A stretch of 64,000 nt of DNA from Paraphysomonas bandaiensis (Eukaryota; Chrysophyceae): NCBI GenBank assembly GCA_965644295.1, contig CBFFRP010000016.1, positions 62,001 to 126,000 of the forward strand. Reading direction: 5' to 3'. Position numbers and translations under genes: made by a program. This document shows positions 13,499 to 24,560 of the stretch, one piece after another. The first letter of the stretch is position 1. Every line of letters starts with the position of its first letter. The notes below the pieces were generated by a model, which was not told the origin of the DNA, ran no database searches, and was given only the letters and a program-made list of their open reading frames with translations.

Positions 13499-14265
13499 GA
13501 TTGGCGCGGTGGGTGCAAAGTAGGGTGCCTATTCATTGGAAACTCTCTTGTTGCCAATGGTTTGTTTTAATAATAATTGAGAAGTATACCTGTATTTCAA
13601 TGTATCTGATGTGAATTCGACTTACACTTTCCGACATTACTATTGTAACTCAACGGTTTCTACATATGTGAGTTATATATCGGTATTTTACTCTGTATAG
13701 CATCGTGGAGGTGAATGACGCGCCATAAATATATTACAATTTGAAACGATAATATACAGTTTACGTCTGTGCTTAAGCTCATAAACAATAAACATGATTA
13801 CAGCATAAAGTAATAAGAGACACGATACTAGTATCAATCTTTATAGGACAGAGTAGAATGGTAAGGTTGACTGTAATGTTTTGCAACGTGTTATTGAGAA
13901 AATAATATAAAAATAATTAACATCACGAAATACCATTGCGTCTACATTTTACACCAGAATGTCATAGTTGAAGGTTGAAGTATATAGTATATGATGTATA
14001 CATTTTCAATGATTATGTTCGAAATCATTATACTGCAAAGTAACTTAAATAATACGCATATTAGATTATCATATTGGAAGCGCAAATAGTTTTAAATAAA
14101 GTATTACGACTTCAAATTTATATTATCATATAACCTTTAACATTTCGCTAACATTAACCAAAAAATATTGTCTTGGCGATGCTGTCAGAGTTACTCTCAC
14201 AAATAAAAGTAGCCAGGGTTGGTATAATATCGACAATTACTCTTTCTTTGTTTCTCATCACATGT
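13499..14265. other. Intergenic, convergent 3' ends
   Basis: Very AT-rich spacer between the 3' end of ATP synthase subunit d and the 3' end of the minus-strand membrane protein. AATAA-type polyadenylation-like words are present at 13567-13572 on the plus strand. No gene seen. Confidence 0.5.
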
Positions 14266-14751
14266 TTAAACCTTAGAATGTTCAAGCAAAACACGTTGGG
14301 GGGTCGAGTGCTCAGTATCATTCTGAGCGAAAACTTTAAGTCTAAGGTGGTAGAGGATGTATATAGTCGATAACTGGATAAATACTGACACCAAAGAGAT
14401 TAGTTGCGTATAATCTCTCGTTTTAGTCAGGATGTATGCTATCTGAAAGATATAAAGTAGAACTAAAACAAAAAGATTCGTGATCGCACAGACTATAGGA
14501 GTCATCTGAACATTCTCCTTGTTACGAGTCATCACGTACAACAACAATGTGTATATCGCAAATAGTACGACAATAACAGATTGATACACTATAAATTCTG
14601 TGCCGTTATGTTTCAATGCTTGCACCAACTGATATATCGCATAAGCTGTGAGAAGAGCGTATATCTTAATAGCACGGCCCAAGTATTTGATTAGTTCACC
14701 CACGCTCTTCTCATTTATATTGCTTATAAGTTTCAATCTACGCCAGCACAT
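14266..14751 (-). CDS. Four-pass membrane protein, family not recognised
   Basis: Single-exon ORF of 161 aa starting at the ATG at 14751. After a basic N terminus (RRLK at 4-7) come four hydrophobic segments long enough to span a membrane, separated by short polar loops: roughly residues 28-45, 52-74, 83-107 and 115-137. The tail is hydrophilic and contains QNDTEHSTPQ. I recognise no conserved motif. The four evenly spaced spans in an otherwise ORF-poor AT-rich stretch argue that it is real. It is head-to-head with the quinolinate phosphoribosyltransferase gene, about 310 bp apart. Location (ER, plasma membrane or organelle) cannot be told. Confidence 0.55.
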   Translation of the reverse strand: MCWRRLKLISNINEKSVGELIKYLGRAIKIYALLTAYAIYQLVQALKHNGTEFIVYQSVIVVLFAIYTLLLYVMTRNKENVQMTPIVCAITNLFVLVLLYIFQIAYILTKTRDYTQLISLVSVFIQLSTIYILYHLRLKVFAQNDTEHSTPQRVLLEHSKV

Positions 14752-15059
14752 CACCACTCTCTAGCACTGTATCTATATTGCTAAATGGTTGTCTAAAGTG
14801 ATGAACGCATCCATCCATATAGCTATGCATACTGGATAGAGCTACTGGTGGAGGTACACCGGTACAGTACAGGGACTATAGTGCGCACTGCATGTCAAGA
14901 AAAGAAAATACGTACCATATACAAAGGTATTCTATGTCAATTCAATACAGCAGAGTACAGCACGAATACCCCATCGATCCTACACAGAGATCTCGTCGGC
15001 TCTCCCAGTCAGTCACATCCCTCAGCCCGCAGCAGTGTATCATATACGCTACCATCACT
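14752..15059. promoter_or_regulatory. Divergent upstream region
   Basis: This 308 bp region lies between the membrane protein (minus) and the quinolinate phosphoribosyltransferase gene (plus). It contains ACCGGTACAGTACAGG at 14858-14873, resembling the GTAC/CAG words seen in other divergent promoters of this window. No separate gene. Confidence 0.4.
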
Positions 15060-16428
15060 ATGAATTTCGCCCATCTTCTCTCACCAAACAATCTGGAAGA
15101 TCTTGCTCGTCGTTGGCTATCAGAGGATCAGCCGGGGTTTGATGTGGGTGGATATGTAGTGGGAGATGATCTTAAAGAGGCCCACATATACTTCAAGTCA
15201 TCAGGAGTGCTCTGTGGGGTTCCATTCGCAGAGGGTACGTGAATGAAGATGATATCGATGAGCTAATATGAGGACAGCCATATGTAGGGTTCAGGGGTGT
15301 GATGTTGAGTGGCATTTCAAGGTCACTGTCAGTATGTGTGATTCGGATACGAGTTCTAATAGACCTTAATTAGGAAGGTGTCGAGTTTTCGGATTCTGAA
15401 TTGATTCAGGACTCAGGATTGCGGAGGAAACATATTGCTACTGTACGCGGGAGATGCTGCGATGTTCTGCGTGTTGAGAGAACAGTCCTAAATGTGCTTT
15501 CAAGAGCGTCAGGTGTGGCGACCCAGGCCAGGGCTGCGGTAGCAATTGCCAAGAAAGAGGAATGGCATGGTACCATTGCTGGTACACGCAAGACGACTCC
15601 AGGGTTTCGTTCAGTGGAAAAGTATGCCCTTATTGTCGGTGGAGCATCCACACATAGGTACACAACGTTTGCTATCCTATTGACGACGTATATTTCCGAT
15701 TAACCCACTCCTTTAGACAAGACTTATCACAGATGGTAATGTTGAAAGATAATCATATTTGGGCGATGGGAAGTATTACTGGGGCAGTTCAGCGTGCTAA
15801 GGAAGCTGCTGGATTTTCGATGAAGATTGAGGTAGACCATGTACATAGGTGGCATGTATCTGATGTAGAATAGTTTTTACTTGTTCTATAGCTTGCAAGT
15901 TACATTAAACGACTTTCTGAAATGGTGGTGTCATAAATGTGCAGGTTGAATGTCAGAGTGAGGATGAAGCTCTTGAGGCTGCTGTGGCAGGGGCAGATAT
16001 TGTAATGCTTGACAATTTCTCCCCATGTGATGTTGGTCTTGTAGCATCCAATGTCAAGACCAAGTTTCCACATATACTAATAGAAGCAAGTGGGGTACGT
16101 TATTTTATGCTGCATATCGATTGTATTATTCAAGCACTTTATGTAATGCTAGGGATTTATGTGCGTATCTTCTTTTATGTTTATCTGGATGTTATAGACA
16201 GACACAAGAGATACTTTATTGTGGTAATTTTTGTGATTTATATATAGGGAATTACCACCGAAGTAATGGCGAATTTTATGCACCCATCTGTAGACATTAT
16301 CAGTAGAGGCTCTCTTACTCAAGGTAAGTATCTGATGTAATTCTCATAGCTCCTAGTTTCTCACCCCAGTAAATATCCACTGAACAGGATATCCTTGTGT
16401 GGACATATCTATGAAGTTAAATCGTTGA
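15060..16428 (+). CDS. QPRT: Quinolinate phosphoribosyltransferase (decarboxylating)
   Basis: Seven exons: 15060-15238, 15288-15321, 15374-15657, 15717-15831, 15945-16094, 16248-16323, 16388-16428; 292 aa, the usual family length (human QPRT is 297). The enzyme converts quinolinate and PRPP to nicotinate mononucleotide, CO2 and PPi in de novo NAD synthesis. Diagnostic stretches: [11 protein letters not shown] near the N terminus; [26 protein letters not shown] followed by MVMLKDNHI across an intron; [18 protein letters not shown] with VMLDNF; IEASGGIT across the fifth intron; and a short final exon ending in DISMKLNR. The first intron needs the GTGAAT donor at 15239 to keep frame; the stronger-looking GTACGT donor at 15235 gives a stop. 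That makes the loop after PFAEG slightly short. All other junctions are unambiguous. Probably cytosolic, as no targeting sequence is seen. Confidence 0.92.
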
Positions 16429-17446
16429 TCAAAACCTTTTATTAAAAGGTGTTGCACGCCGAAAAAACAACATTGTTATTGAGTATAGAGTATAGTAACT
16501 TTTGACTCAGCACACTCAGCTCGTGTTTTATTTTATTATCTAGCTCAATTTCAGCATGGTGCTCGTTTACCTACGTGACGTAGATTGTTGTTTCTAGCGT
16601 AACTAAAACTGCTCATTTCTTCACGCATCTCTATGTTGATTTACCAACTATACGTCACACGTAGTTTTTAGCTCTGTTAATGTTCCGTTATGTAAATACA
16701 TTCCACCGGCATATAATACTGCACTAAAATTAGACCATAGAGAGGAATGTATAATGTATAATTTATAATTTATTGCGTTTTGTGTTACGTTACTATTTCT
16801 TATATATGGCGGAAGTAATCATAGTAAATATACGTAAGCATATAACAAATGCTTGTTACTCAAGTAAATTATTTCTACAAGCAAGTATTAAATATACCAT
16901 TTATCCATATATTTTGTTGAATTCTATGTCTTATGATATATATTGTGCGATTGAAGTGAGTTAACAGTTTGACTGGTTGTCTGGCGAGTATATGATAAAT
17001 AAATATTATGTTTGTATTGACATTGATACCATCACATTTCTTTCTTAAAAGCATTAAATATAATTTTAATTTAATGTACCACTTGATTAATTTTGGTGGT
17101 ACGTTCAACCTTAATTTACTTTACTTTCAACAAAAACATAATACGTAAATCTTAAGTTTATTATACTTATTTTCAAAGCGATGATAAGAAACAACAGTTT
17201 CTCAGCAGACATTATTGAGAAGGTGTGCATGTAAAGTTATTCTCATATATTGCTGCCTATTTCAAAGAAAAGCCCCGTACAAAGTGCTACTTATTAAGGT
17301 TTCATAGCTTGCTCTTTGAAGTAAAAGGAAAATGATATTATTACAAAAAAAGTGATGTTAAACATTCTCAGCACATAAACCACTGAGAATATAAAAGAAT
17401 AGAAGCACATAAACTAAATCGGGTGCCATAATATAATAAAGCTCCC
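16429..17446. other. Intergenic, about 1 kb, no gene
   Basis: AT-rich spacer between the 3' ends of quinolinate phosphoribosyltransferase and the minus-strand carbonic anhydrase. Overlapping short ORFs near 16773-17108 have low-complexity Ile/Tyr-rich translations and no domain. I see no repeat shared with the rest of the window. Confidence 0.5.
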
Positions 17447-18400
17447 TTATTCATCCGGCGGTAACATGTTAATTGCACTGTTGTACTTCTTGTGTGCCTC
17501 CTCCAGGTTTGCGGAAGACATGTTGAGGTCTCGTAGAAGACCGTCACTCATGCCATAAATGAAACCGTGGACAGTCAGCGGCTGACCTCTGTCCCATGCA
17601 TCCCGAACAATGGTGCTCTGGCACAAGTTCATCACTACAGACAACAGAAACGGTCCGTTAGTCAGGTTCTACACAAGTAGTCGACTGTACTTCGGCAGAT
17701 ATGACATGCACATTTCACGTACCTTGTTCAATGACGTTGAGCTGGCAAAGGTGGTTCCCACGCACTTTACCAATTTCGTATTTCTCCAGTCGGGACTTAT
17801 GCTTCTGTTGAACATCGTCCACATGCCTCAGCCAATTGTCAACTAAGCCAAGGCGCATTCCTGCCACAACATGGGTGTAAGAGAAACCATACTCAGTTCA
17901 ATTGTACTACATGCGGGCACCTTTCATAGTGGCGAATACACCACCACAGCCATAATGCCCACATACGATGATATGCTTGACCTTTAGGCAGTCGACAGCA
18001 AATTGGGTAACAGCGATGCAGTTGAAATCCGTGTGTCCCACTGATCAAGCCATAGAAAAGTAAGTGGCTGAATGATAACCATAAAACTCAACACTTACCG
18101 ACGTTAGCAACATTCCGATGTACGAATACCTCTCCTGGTTCAAGGCCAGTAATCACACTACATATAATAGGTAAATGAATATCAAAACATACACATACTC
18201 CATACATAAACACTTACTTGGCAGGAACACGGCTATCTGCGCACCCAATCCAGAGGTACTCAGGCGATTGCTGAATACTGAGTTGCTCAAAGAACTCTGG
18301 ATCCCGTGATTTCTTCCTTTCGGCCCATTCAGCATTATTGACGAACAAATTCCGAATGCTTAATGCATGGTCATCGATCACCGCATAGGGATCACTGTAT
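17447..18400 (-). repeat. Left arm of carbonic anhydrase inverted repeat
   Basis: Every exon boundary in this arm mirrors the right arm with a constant coordinate sum of 37722, so there is no net indel in about 900 bp. I counted about eight base differences by eye across roughly 930 bp, including intron positions. Similarity stops abruptly just before the stop codon (LPPDE versus LPPEN) and fades upstream of about 18385. The pattern suggests recent duplication or gene conversion between the arms. Confidence 0.9.
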
Positions 18401-18573
18401 CTGCTGACACCCCGAGGCCTATTTTCTGGCTTTCCAATATTTGGAAGTAGTTCTCCACTATGACTTTTATTGTTCTCTTCAGTTGGTTTAGTTTCCTCTG
18501 AGACGAATGCTTCTGTACTAATGCTTCTCACAGCAAGCACAAACTCACTGATCTCTTTTTCAGAGTTACTCAT
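17447..18573 (-). CDS. Beta-carbonic anhydrase, copy A
   Basis: Five exons: 18573-18218, 18157-18099, 18040-17921, 17860-17723, 17634-17447; 286 aa. The first ATG in frame is at 18573. It catalyses CO2 hydration to bicarbonate. Beta-class zinc ligands and the Asp/Arg dyad are present: CADSR at the end of exon 1 and CGHYGC in exon 3 (Cys, His, Cys for zinc). Other signatures: [16 protein letters not shown], and [10 protein letters not shown] in exon 4. No targeting peptide is obvious, so it is probably cytosolic. The gene is a mirror image of copy B at 19140-20275. From the second half of exon 1 to the stop the two match without indels, introns included, while the first ~70 codons differ. The C terminus ends LPPDE. 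The only coding differences I noticed in the matching part are about four residues. Confidence 0.92.
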
Positions 18574-19139
18574 ATCTTCGTCGCTGTAGTTAACACTTGA
18601 TGAAATTGTGATGGAATATTGCAATGATTGAAGTACTATACTGGACTAGTCACACATCTGTATAAGCATCTGGAAGTGTTAAAGAAGCAACAAGAGTTTG
18701 TTAACAAGTGGTGAGAAGATAATATCAAAACATGTGTATATATCCATCTGTCTGCATGTTGGACGGATTACATATTCCCGTATTAACGATATGTTACCAG
18801 GTCAGCTGTGATTTAGACGGATTGCATACGGCCGTTTTGTCCCATTTGGCACATGGAACCTGGATGTGTGTCCTACATCATACTTCTCTATACGATCGTA
18901 GATGTGTACTCTGCTGTATACATATAGTCGTGTACAGCAGCTGTGTACTGTATTTTCGAATAACAATATCCACATATGACCCAGCTGTCGTCACCACATC
19001 CACGCTAGAAAGCCATTCCACGTTAGTGTAAACACGGGTCGTGCCTCCTATACTAGAGTCAACATTCCTGTATCTTATCTCTGCAGTGAGCATAAGATAT
19101 TACTAAGGTATCGTCATCAACGAGAGTAACAAAAGAAAT
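18574..19139. promoter_or_regulatory. Bidirectional promoter region between the two carbonic anhydrases
   Basis: 566 bp between the two start codons, at the centre of the inverted repeat. It is not itself palindromic. It holds GTATACATATAGTC and TGTACAGCAG (about 18916-18940), words that recur in other divergent intergenic regions here. Both genes must be driven from this segment. CO2-response elements known from diatoms could be searched for, but I cannot call one by eye. Confidence 0.5.
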
Positions 19140-20275
19140 ATGAGTCATACGGGGGACGAGGTGAATACATTTGTCAGTGCTGTGCGTGGTATTAGTAATG
19201 AGAGTGAGGGAGGACCTGCAACAATCAGTCAGGCTGTAAATGATCGTGATGTACCTTCTGTGAATGAGCTCAAAGCAGTTACATCCACACCTCAAACATT
19301 TCGCCCGTTCGGTATAAGCAGATACAATGATCCCTCTGCAGTGATCGATGACCATGCATTAAGCATTCGGAATTTGTTCGTCAATAATGCTGAATGGGCC
19401 GAAAGGAAGAAATCACAGGATCCAGAGTTCTTTGAGCAACTCAGTATTCAGCAATCCCCTGAGTACCTCTGGATTGGGTGCGCAGATAGCCGTGTTCCTG
19501 CCAAGTAAGTGTTTATGTATGGAGTATGTGTATGTTTTGATATTCATTTACCTATTATATGTAGTGTGATTACTGGCCTTGAACCAGGAGAGGTATTCGT
19601 ACATCGAAATGTTGCTAACGTCGGTAAGTGTTGAGTTTTATGGTTATCATTCAGCCACTTACTTTTCTATGGCTTGATCAGTGGGACACACGGATTTCAA
19701 CTGCATCGCTGTTACCCAATTTGCTGTCGACTGCCTAAAGGTCAAGCATATCATCGTATGTGGGCATTATGGCTGTGGTGGTGTATTCGCCACTATGAAA
19801 GGTGCCCGCATGTAGTACAATTGAAATGAGTATGGTTTCTCTTACACTCATGTTGTGGCAGGAATGCGCCTTGGCTTAGTTGACAATTGGCTGAGGCATG
19901 TGGACGATGTTCAACAGAAGCATAAGTCCCGACTGGAGAAATACGAAATTGGTAAAGTGCGTGGGAACCACCTTTGCGAGCTCAACGTCATTGAACAAGG
20001 TACGTGAAATGTGTATGTCATATCTGCCGAAGTACAGTCGACTACTTGTGTAGAACCTGACTAACGGACCGTTTCTGTTGTCTGTAGTGATGAACTTGTG
20101 CCAGAGCACCATTGTTCGGGATGCATGGGACAGAGGTCAGCCGCTGACTGTCCACGGTCTCATTTATGGCATGAGTGACGGTCTTCTACGAGATCTCAAC
20201 ATGTCTTCCGCAAACCTGGAGGAGGCACACAAGAAGTACAACAGTGCAATTAACATGTTACCACCTGAGAATTAA
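19140..20275 (+). CDS. Beta-carbonic anhydrase, copy B
   Basis: Five exons: 19140-19504, 19565-19623, 19682-19801, 19862-19999, 20088-20275; 289 aa. Zinc and catalytic residues: Cys114-Ala-Asp116-Ser-Arg118 and His170-x2-Cys173. Same reaction and class as copy A. The N-terminal 70 residues differ from copy A ([18 protein letters not shown] against [18 protein letters not shown]) but share a skeleton, showing that both descend from one gene. From about residue 68 the proteins are nearly identical. Copy B ends in LPPEN and has Leu where copy A has Phe at the conserved Gly-[LF]-Ile-Tyr-Gly, and Glu where copy A has Gln in LC[EQ]LN. Both copies are intact, so both are probably expressed. The divergent N termini could give different location or regulation. 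Confidence 0.93.
19322..20275 (+). repeat. Right arm of carbonic anhydrase inverted repeat
   Basis: Mirror partner of 17447-18400, with axis at about 18861. All four introns are conserved in position, length and almost every base. The identity therefore reflects DNA-level homogenisation, not protein constraint. Confidence 0.9.
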
Positions 20276-20790
20276 AAAATATTACTTTGAATTTAATCGT
20301 ACCTCTTGCGAAAATTTTTGTTATCAGTTTACTGTTGCTGGCATTTTTGCCTGATTTAATTTTATCCAATTTGTTGAGTTTGCGTTCGGCTTACAGTTTA
20401 GTGCAGTAACTACATTAAACAAAATCATAGTTTTGCTGAAGTGCGTTTCGTCAGGACTTGAATAACTTTGCCTCATGGTTGTAGATTGTTGACTAGCTAT
20501 TAATGTTACGTGTATATCAAGCAATACTTTGTGAAGGATATTAAGTCTTCTGAGATCAAGTTGTGATATACATCTAGAAGTATCTTGTATATATACAAGT
20601 ATTTACCGGTTAACCGGGCGCTTGAACCGAGTGTAAACATAAATCTTAACGCCAATCTTATTGTCACTTGATTTCGGCCTCAAGAACTCAAGGGTAAAGA
20701 TAAAGCAGAAAAGTGAATAATATACGTCAAGAATTTAGATATCATTTACTTACAACACTGCTTCAACTTATGAATGAAAACTACATGATA
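20276..20790. other. Intergenic, convergent 3' ends
   Basis: 515 bp between the 3' ends of carbonic anhydrase copy B and the dual-specificity phosphatase. AT-rich, with no gene or known repeat. Confidence 0.5.
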
Positions 20791-21552
20791 TTACACACTT
20801 TTATCTGCAGTGTTATCATATTTTCTGTAATATTCACCACTATCAATGTCACGCTGTAGTGCACGGAGACTACTATAGAAATGAATATTCGGGCAGGCCT
20901 GAGGGCGAACAGATCGGACAAGCTCCAAAGCATCATCAAGACGAACATGCCTATATACCATTAAATACGCGCAACATATAGTAGCGCTGCGTGATACACC
21001 CTTGTAACAATGCACCAGTACGCGGGACGTATCAGACGAAAGAGAGTCATGAATAAAACCCAGACACTCTTCCAACACGCTAAACACATTCTGATCACAA
21101 TTGTCTTTCATCGACACGCGCTTATACCGAAATTCGTGCTGATACGGGAGTGCACATGTGTCGGCCAAGCAAAGGATATGGGTTATCTGATACTCTTTCA
21201 GAGCCTGAATATTATACGCAGAACCCACTGATCCAATCGCAATGTTTGATCCAGGTATCATGCATGGAGCCCCTATAATACATATATATGTCAGCAGGTG
21301 CTTCCCTACCTACACAATACAACCATCTACTCTCTTCATCTTTATTGCATAAAGTGCTCCAATGATTCTACGAGACTTGAGTATGGCAGAATCACTTCCA
21401 GTTTCAGAAGAATCATTTCTGTCATCTATCTTATCATCTAACTTACCATCTGACTCATTATCTAACACGTTATTTGACTTGTTTTGCATTGTGAAGAGCT
21501 TCGATTCGTCTGTACTATCACAGACACCAGAGTCGCAGTCATGTTCTGACAT
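20791..21552 (-). CDS. Dual-specificity protein phosphatase
   Basis: Two exons, 21552-21324 and 21272-20791; 236 aa. The catalytic domain (about 81-225) has the Cys-phosphatase loop His164-Cys165-Tyr-Lys-Gly-Val-Ser-Arg171-Ser, preceded by VLV and followed by ATICCAYLMVYRH, and a C-terminal 'RPQACPN' typical of DUSPs. The general-acid Asp probably lies in the VSMKDNCDQN segment. The first ~70 residues are acidic and Ser/Asp/Asn-rich (DDKIDDRNDSSETGSDSA) and probably disordered. The start is the ATG at 21552; the in-frame codon nine bases upstream is TTG. The donor at 21323 (GTTGTA) is inferred because it is the only nearby one that keeps frame, so the junction is less certain than the rest. 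Removes phosphate from Ser/Thr/Tyr of signalling kinases; substrate unknown. Confidence 0.85.
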
Positions 21553-21986
21553 GATTGACAAATATATGCAGAGATCTAATGGTTATTCGAGCACCACATC
21601 ACTGCCATTGCACCTGACTATATATATGTTACAGTATGGCTGTGGATGGATATATTTACAATCTTATATGAGGAATTCTTGTCCTGCATGATGGATGATG
21701 GCATATACATCCTCTCATTTCTTGATAAAACAGGGACTATTGGGATTTTATGAGGTAAAATTCGAATATATTCTGCGAATCTAGGAAATATACGTAGAAA
21801 AACTCTATGTTGCGAAACTCGAGTTTTGGCCTTGTATTGAGCCTGAGTGTATGCTGTATATATATGCATACAGAGTCTGTATATACTTCGCGGTGTGGTC
21901 TCGTAGCAGGGCTGCTTTGCTTATTCACTTATATATCTCACTCCATCACTCTGATAATAACATTAGTTTTAAATAATAGTGAAGCG
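21553..21986. promoter_or_regulatory. Divergent upstream region
   Basis: 434 bp between the dual-specificity phosphatase (minus) and PTRH2 (plus). No conserved ORF. Contains a TGTATATATATGCATACAG-like stretch around 21850-21872, similar to the CATA-type tracts in other divergent promoters of this window. Confidence 0.4.
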
Positions 21987-22664
21987 ATGAATCTAGAAGG
22001 CAATAACGTACTGATGTTTGCAGCAAGCATACTAGCTGGGACCTTTGCATTTAAAATATGCCGATATCTAGAGCCCTCCAAACCAGAGGACACTGATCCT
22101 ACCTCGAGATCGAGTTCATCCTCTGACAGCAGCGATGATGAAGATGATGATGGATTTCGATTTCCTCCATCATATTCCATTAAGGATAACTATTCAATGC
22201 TTGATGGGAAGTTTAAAATGGTAAGGATGAGTTTATGTGTGTATGAAACATAGTGACGGTGGTGTAGGTGTTGTGCGTTAACTCGAGTCTCCATATGGGT
22301 AAAGGAAAAATAGCAGCTCAATGTGGACACGCTACCCTGGGTGCATATAGGTTGGCTTCCCGGTATGCCAAATCGGCAGTGAAGTGGTGGTATACACTTG
22401 GGCAAGCGAAAATTGCTGTAAAAGTACCGAACGATGAAGCCCTACACGAGCTTGAACGAAAGGTGACATTACAGTCGCACTTATATATATTCCATACGCA
22501 TGCTAATATGTGTTCCACAGGCAATGGATGCTGGGTTAGTGGTGTGTATGATACAGGACGCCGGCCACACTCAAGTTGCCCCAGGTTCACATACAGTTCT
22601 CGCAATAGGGCCTGCCCCTACTCAAGCCATCGATAGTATTACGGGTGACTTCAAGTTGTTGTAA
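21987..22664 (+). CDS. PTRH2: Peptidyl-tRNA hydrolase 2, membrane-anchored
   Basis: Three exons: 21987-22220, 22268-22462, 22521-22664; 190 aa, about the length of animal PTRH2. It cleaves peptidyl-tRNA left by stalled ribosomes. The catalytic domain starts in exon 2 with [18 protein letters not shown] and continues [12 protein letters not shown]; exon 3 has [20 protein letters not shown] and the terminal [10 protein letters not shown]. These match the archaeal/eukaryotic Pth2 pattern. Residues 8-26 are a hydrophobic anchor, as in mitochondrial outer-membrane PTRH2. Residues about 37-53 form a Ser/Asp linker ([17 protein letters not shown]). That linker closely matches, in DNA and frame, a segment of the triple-repeat gene 2.4 kb downstream. 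The usual basic Asn/Asp before the MGKGK loop (VRNDL in animals) reads VNSSL here. Confidence 0.93.
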
Positions 22665-24560
22665 AGGGGTTGCCGTGTGGTGTGTAATAAATTTATTATT
22701 TGAAATATTTATTGCTCGGTAGTTCGCGTCTGCCTCCTCTGAAAACTTCTTTTGTATCTATACAAGGAAACAGTATAATCCTATTAACTATTAGTTAATA
22801 CTGTTGATTATTGATGCAAATATAAACGTAATGCAATATTATTGATGGAAATACAAGAGCGTTTCTGAATGTGTGGATTATTGATAATTGTTATGTTTTT
22901 AAAGAGACTATTAGGTACCATGAAATAGGACCCACGTACCACGTATAGAGGTCTTGCCTCCTATAGGTGGTCCTCTTTAATATTTCCTAATCATATCGGC
23001 AGTTAGCATCTTATTTTTCGGGAGTAAATTGAAGCAAATATACTCTATGTTACTGCAATATAACTACAGATGGAATACAGATAATTGTTGTCTCAATATT
23101 TGAGGCATCTTTGAACAAAAATATACAGAGGATGCCGATACGATCAAGTTCCTAATAGGTACCATGTACTATACTTAATAATGAGTCTGTAGGTATTCCT
23201 ATAGGAAGCTACCTAGAGGAACTAATCCTGTGCGAGGTCCACCGATATAAAAAATGAAGAAACGAAGTACGTACTTTGTACATTTCTCAAATTTGGGTCA
23301 GAATATTCACCCAGTTCTTAATACGGTCTTACTTTGAAAACTAATCGACATCTTTGGTCAAGTACAAGCGTATTACAACTCATTAAAAGATTATGACCGT
23401 GAGCTTGGGGACAAAATATGACGAGGAGCGGTGCAATGCTTTTGTACTTCGTCCTATATTTTTTATTGCACTTAAATTAAAATAACAAAAGACAGGTGTA
23501 GATTGATATAAGCACTTGTAAGGTACTACTGTAGAGATCACAACATACTAGATATTTTCAAGTGATTTCTGAGATTAATCATCCTCCGTGTTCACACCAT
23601 GGAGCTCACATTCCTTACTTCTAATAAATCAACGGACGTAAAATAACTTTTCGTACATCTAAAGTAGAAAAACTAGCGGTTGCATAGCTTCCACCAAGAG
23701 ACAATTGGAAGGCGGAACCATCCCTATATACCCGTCGCTTAGAGAATTCCATGAATACCTTGTGGCAGCCCCATATATAACCGCTACTCTTTTATCATTC
23801 TTCTGCAGACCAATATTAATACCCATTGTTTCCTTCGCTGATGATATCTTATATGTATTATATATGAAAATGTTCAAGGCAATCCTGTTTAGCAGCCCTT
23901 CTCTGCAAGAAAATATGTACCCTTTCTTGCTAGTACAGCCTTGCCTTCTCGTGACGGTAGTTGGCCACTCTGCTTGATGTATGCAACCTTCGAGATTTCC
24001 CTTATATATACTCGGTTAAGGGTTCAATCTCTTCTCCGTGAACTTATTCTTAAGAGCACTTCAATGTCCAATAGCGTGTGTCTATGAGTAATATGAGGGT
24101 CATGGTGTGTGTTATCGATTTTAAGAAGCACATGAGTCAGCTATCGGTAGTACTGTTGATTAACTCATCACCGTTGTCTGTTTCCATGTCGGTGGGCTAG
24201 CCCATCAAGCCCATGCAAAAATATTTGATGTTTCCTGCGTATAGCCTGCAGATACTCCCAGTCAACAGAACCATCTTGATTTTCAGTGTATATTCATCTC
24301 CCTAATAAGCACAGTGGTTGCTGTTTGTCTTGCAGGTGAGCGATAGATCAGTCTTTCTTTGTTGCTGGATATTACATCAATATTCTCGATATCTAGGTAT
24401 AAAAATCGTGATATTCTCGATATCTAGGTATATAAAATCTATATTATGGTCACTATAATGTCTATTGAAATCTCGTGATATGACATGTGAGATATCTAGA
24501 TATCAGGAACCAGAGAGAGGCTGCATCATACCTTTGAAAACAACTTAGACGAAACATCAA
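22665..24560. other. Intergenic, 1.9 kb, no supported gene
   Basis: AT-rich. Two overlapping short ORFs near 23659-23977 have no domain. Just upstream of the next gene a 21-bp word beginning ATATTCTCGATATC occurs twice (about 24380 and 24411), followed by GATATCTAGATATC at 24491-24504, a cluster of GATATC palindromes that may be regulatory. No other structure seen. Confidence 0.5.

Noticed and set aside
23659-23977. Overlapping ORFs on both strands
   Set aside because: No domain, no splice partner and no composition bias typical of the real genes in the window.
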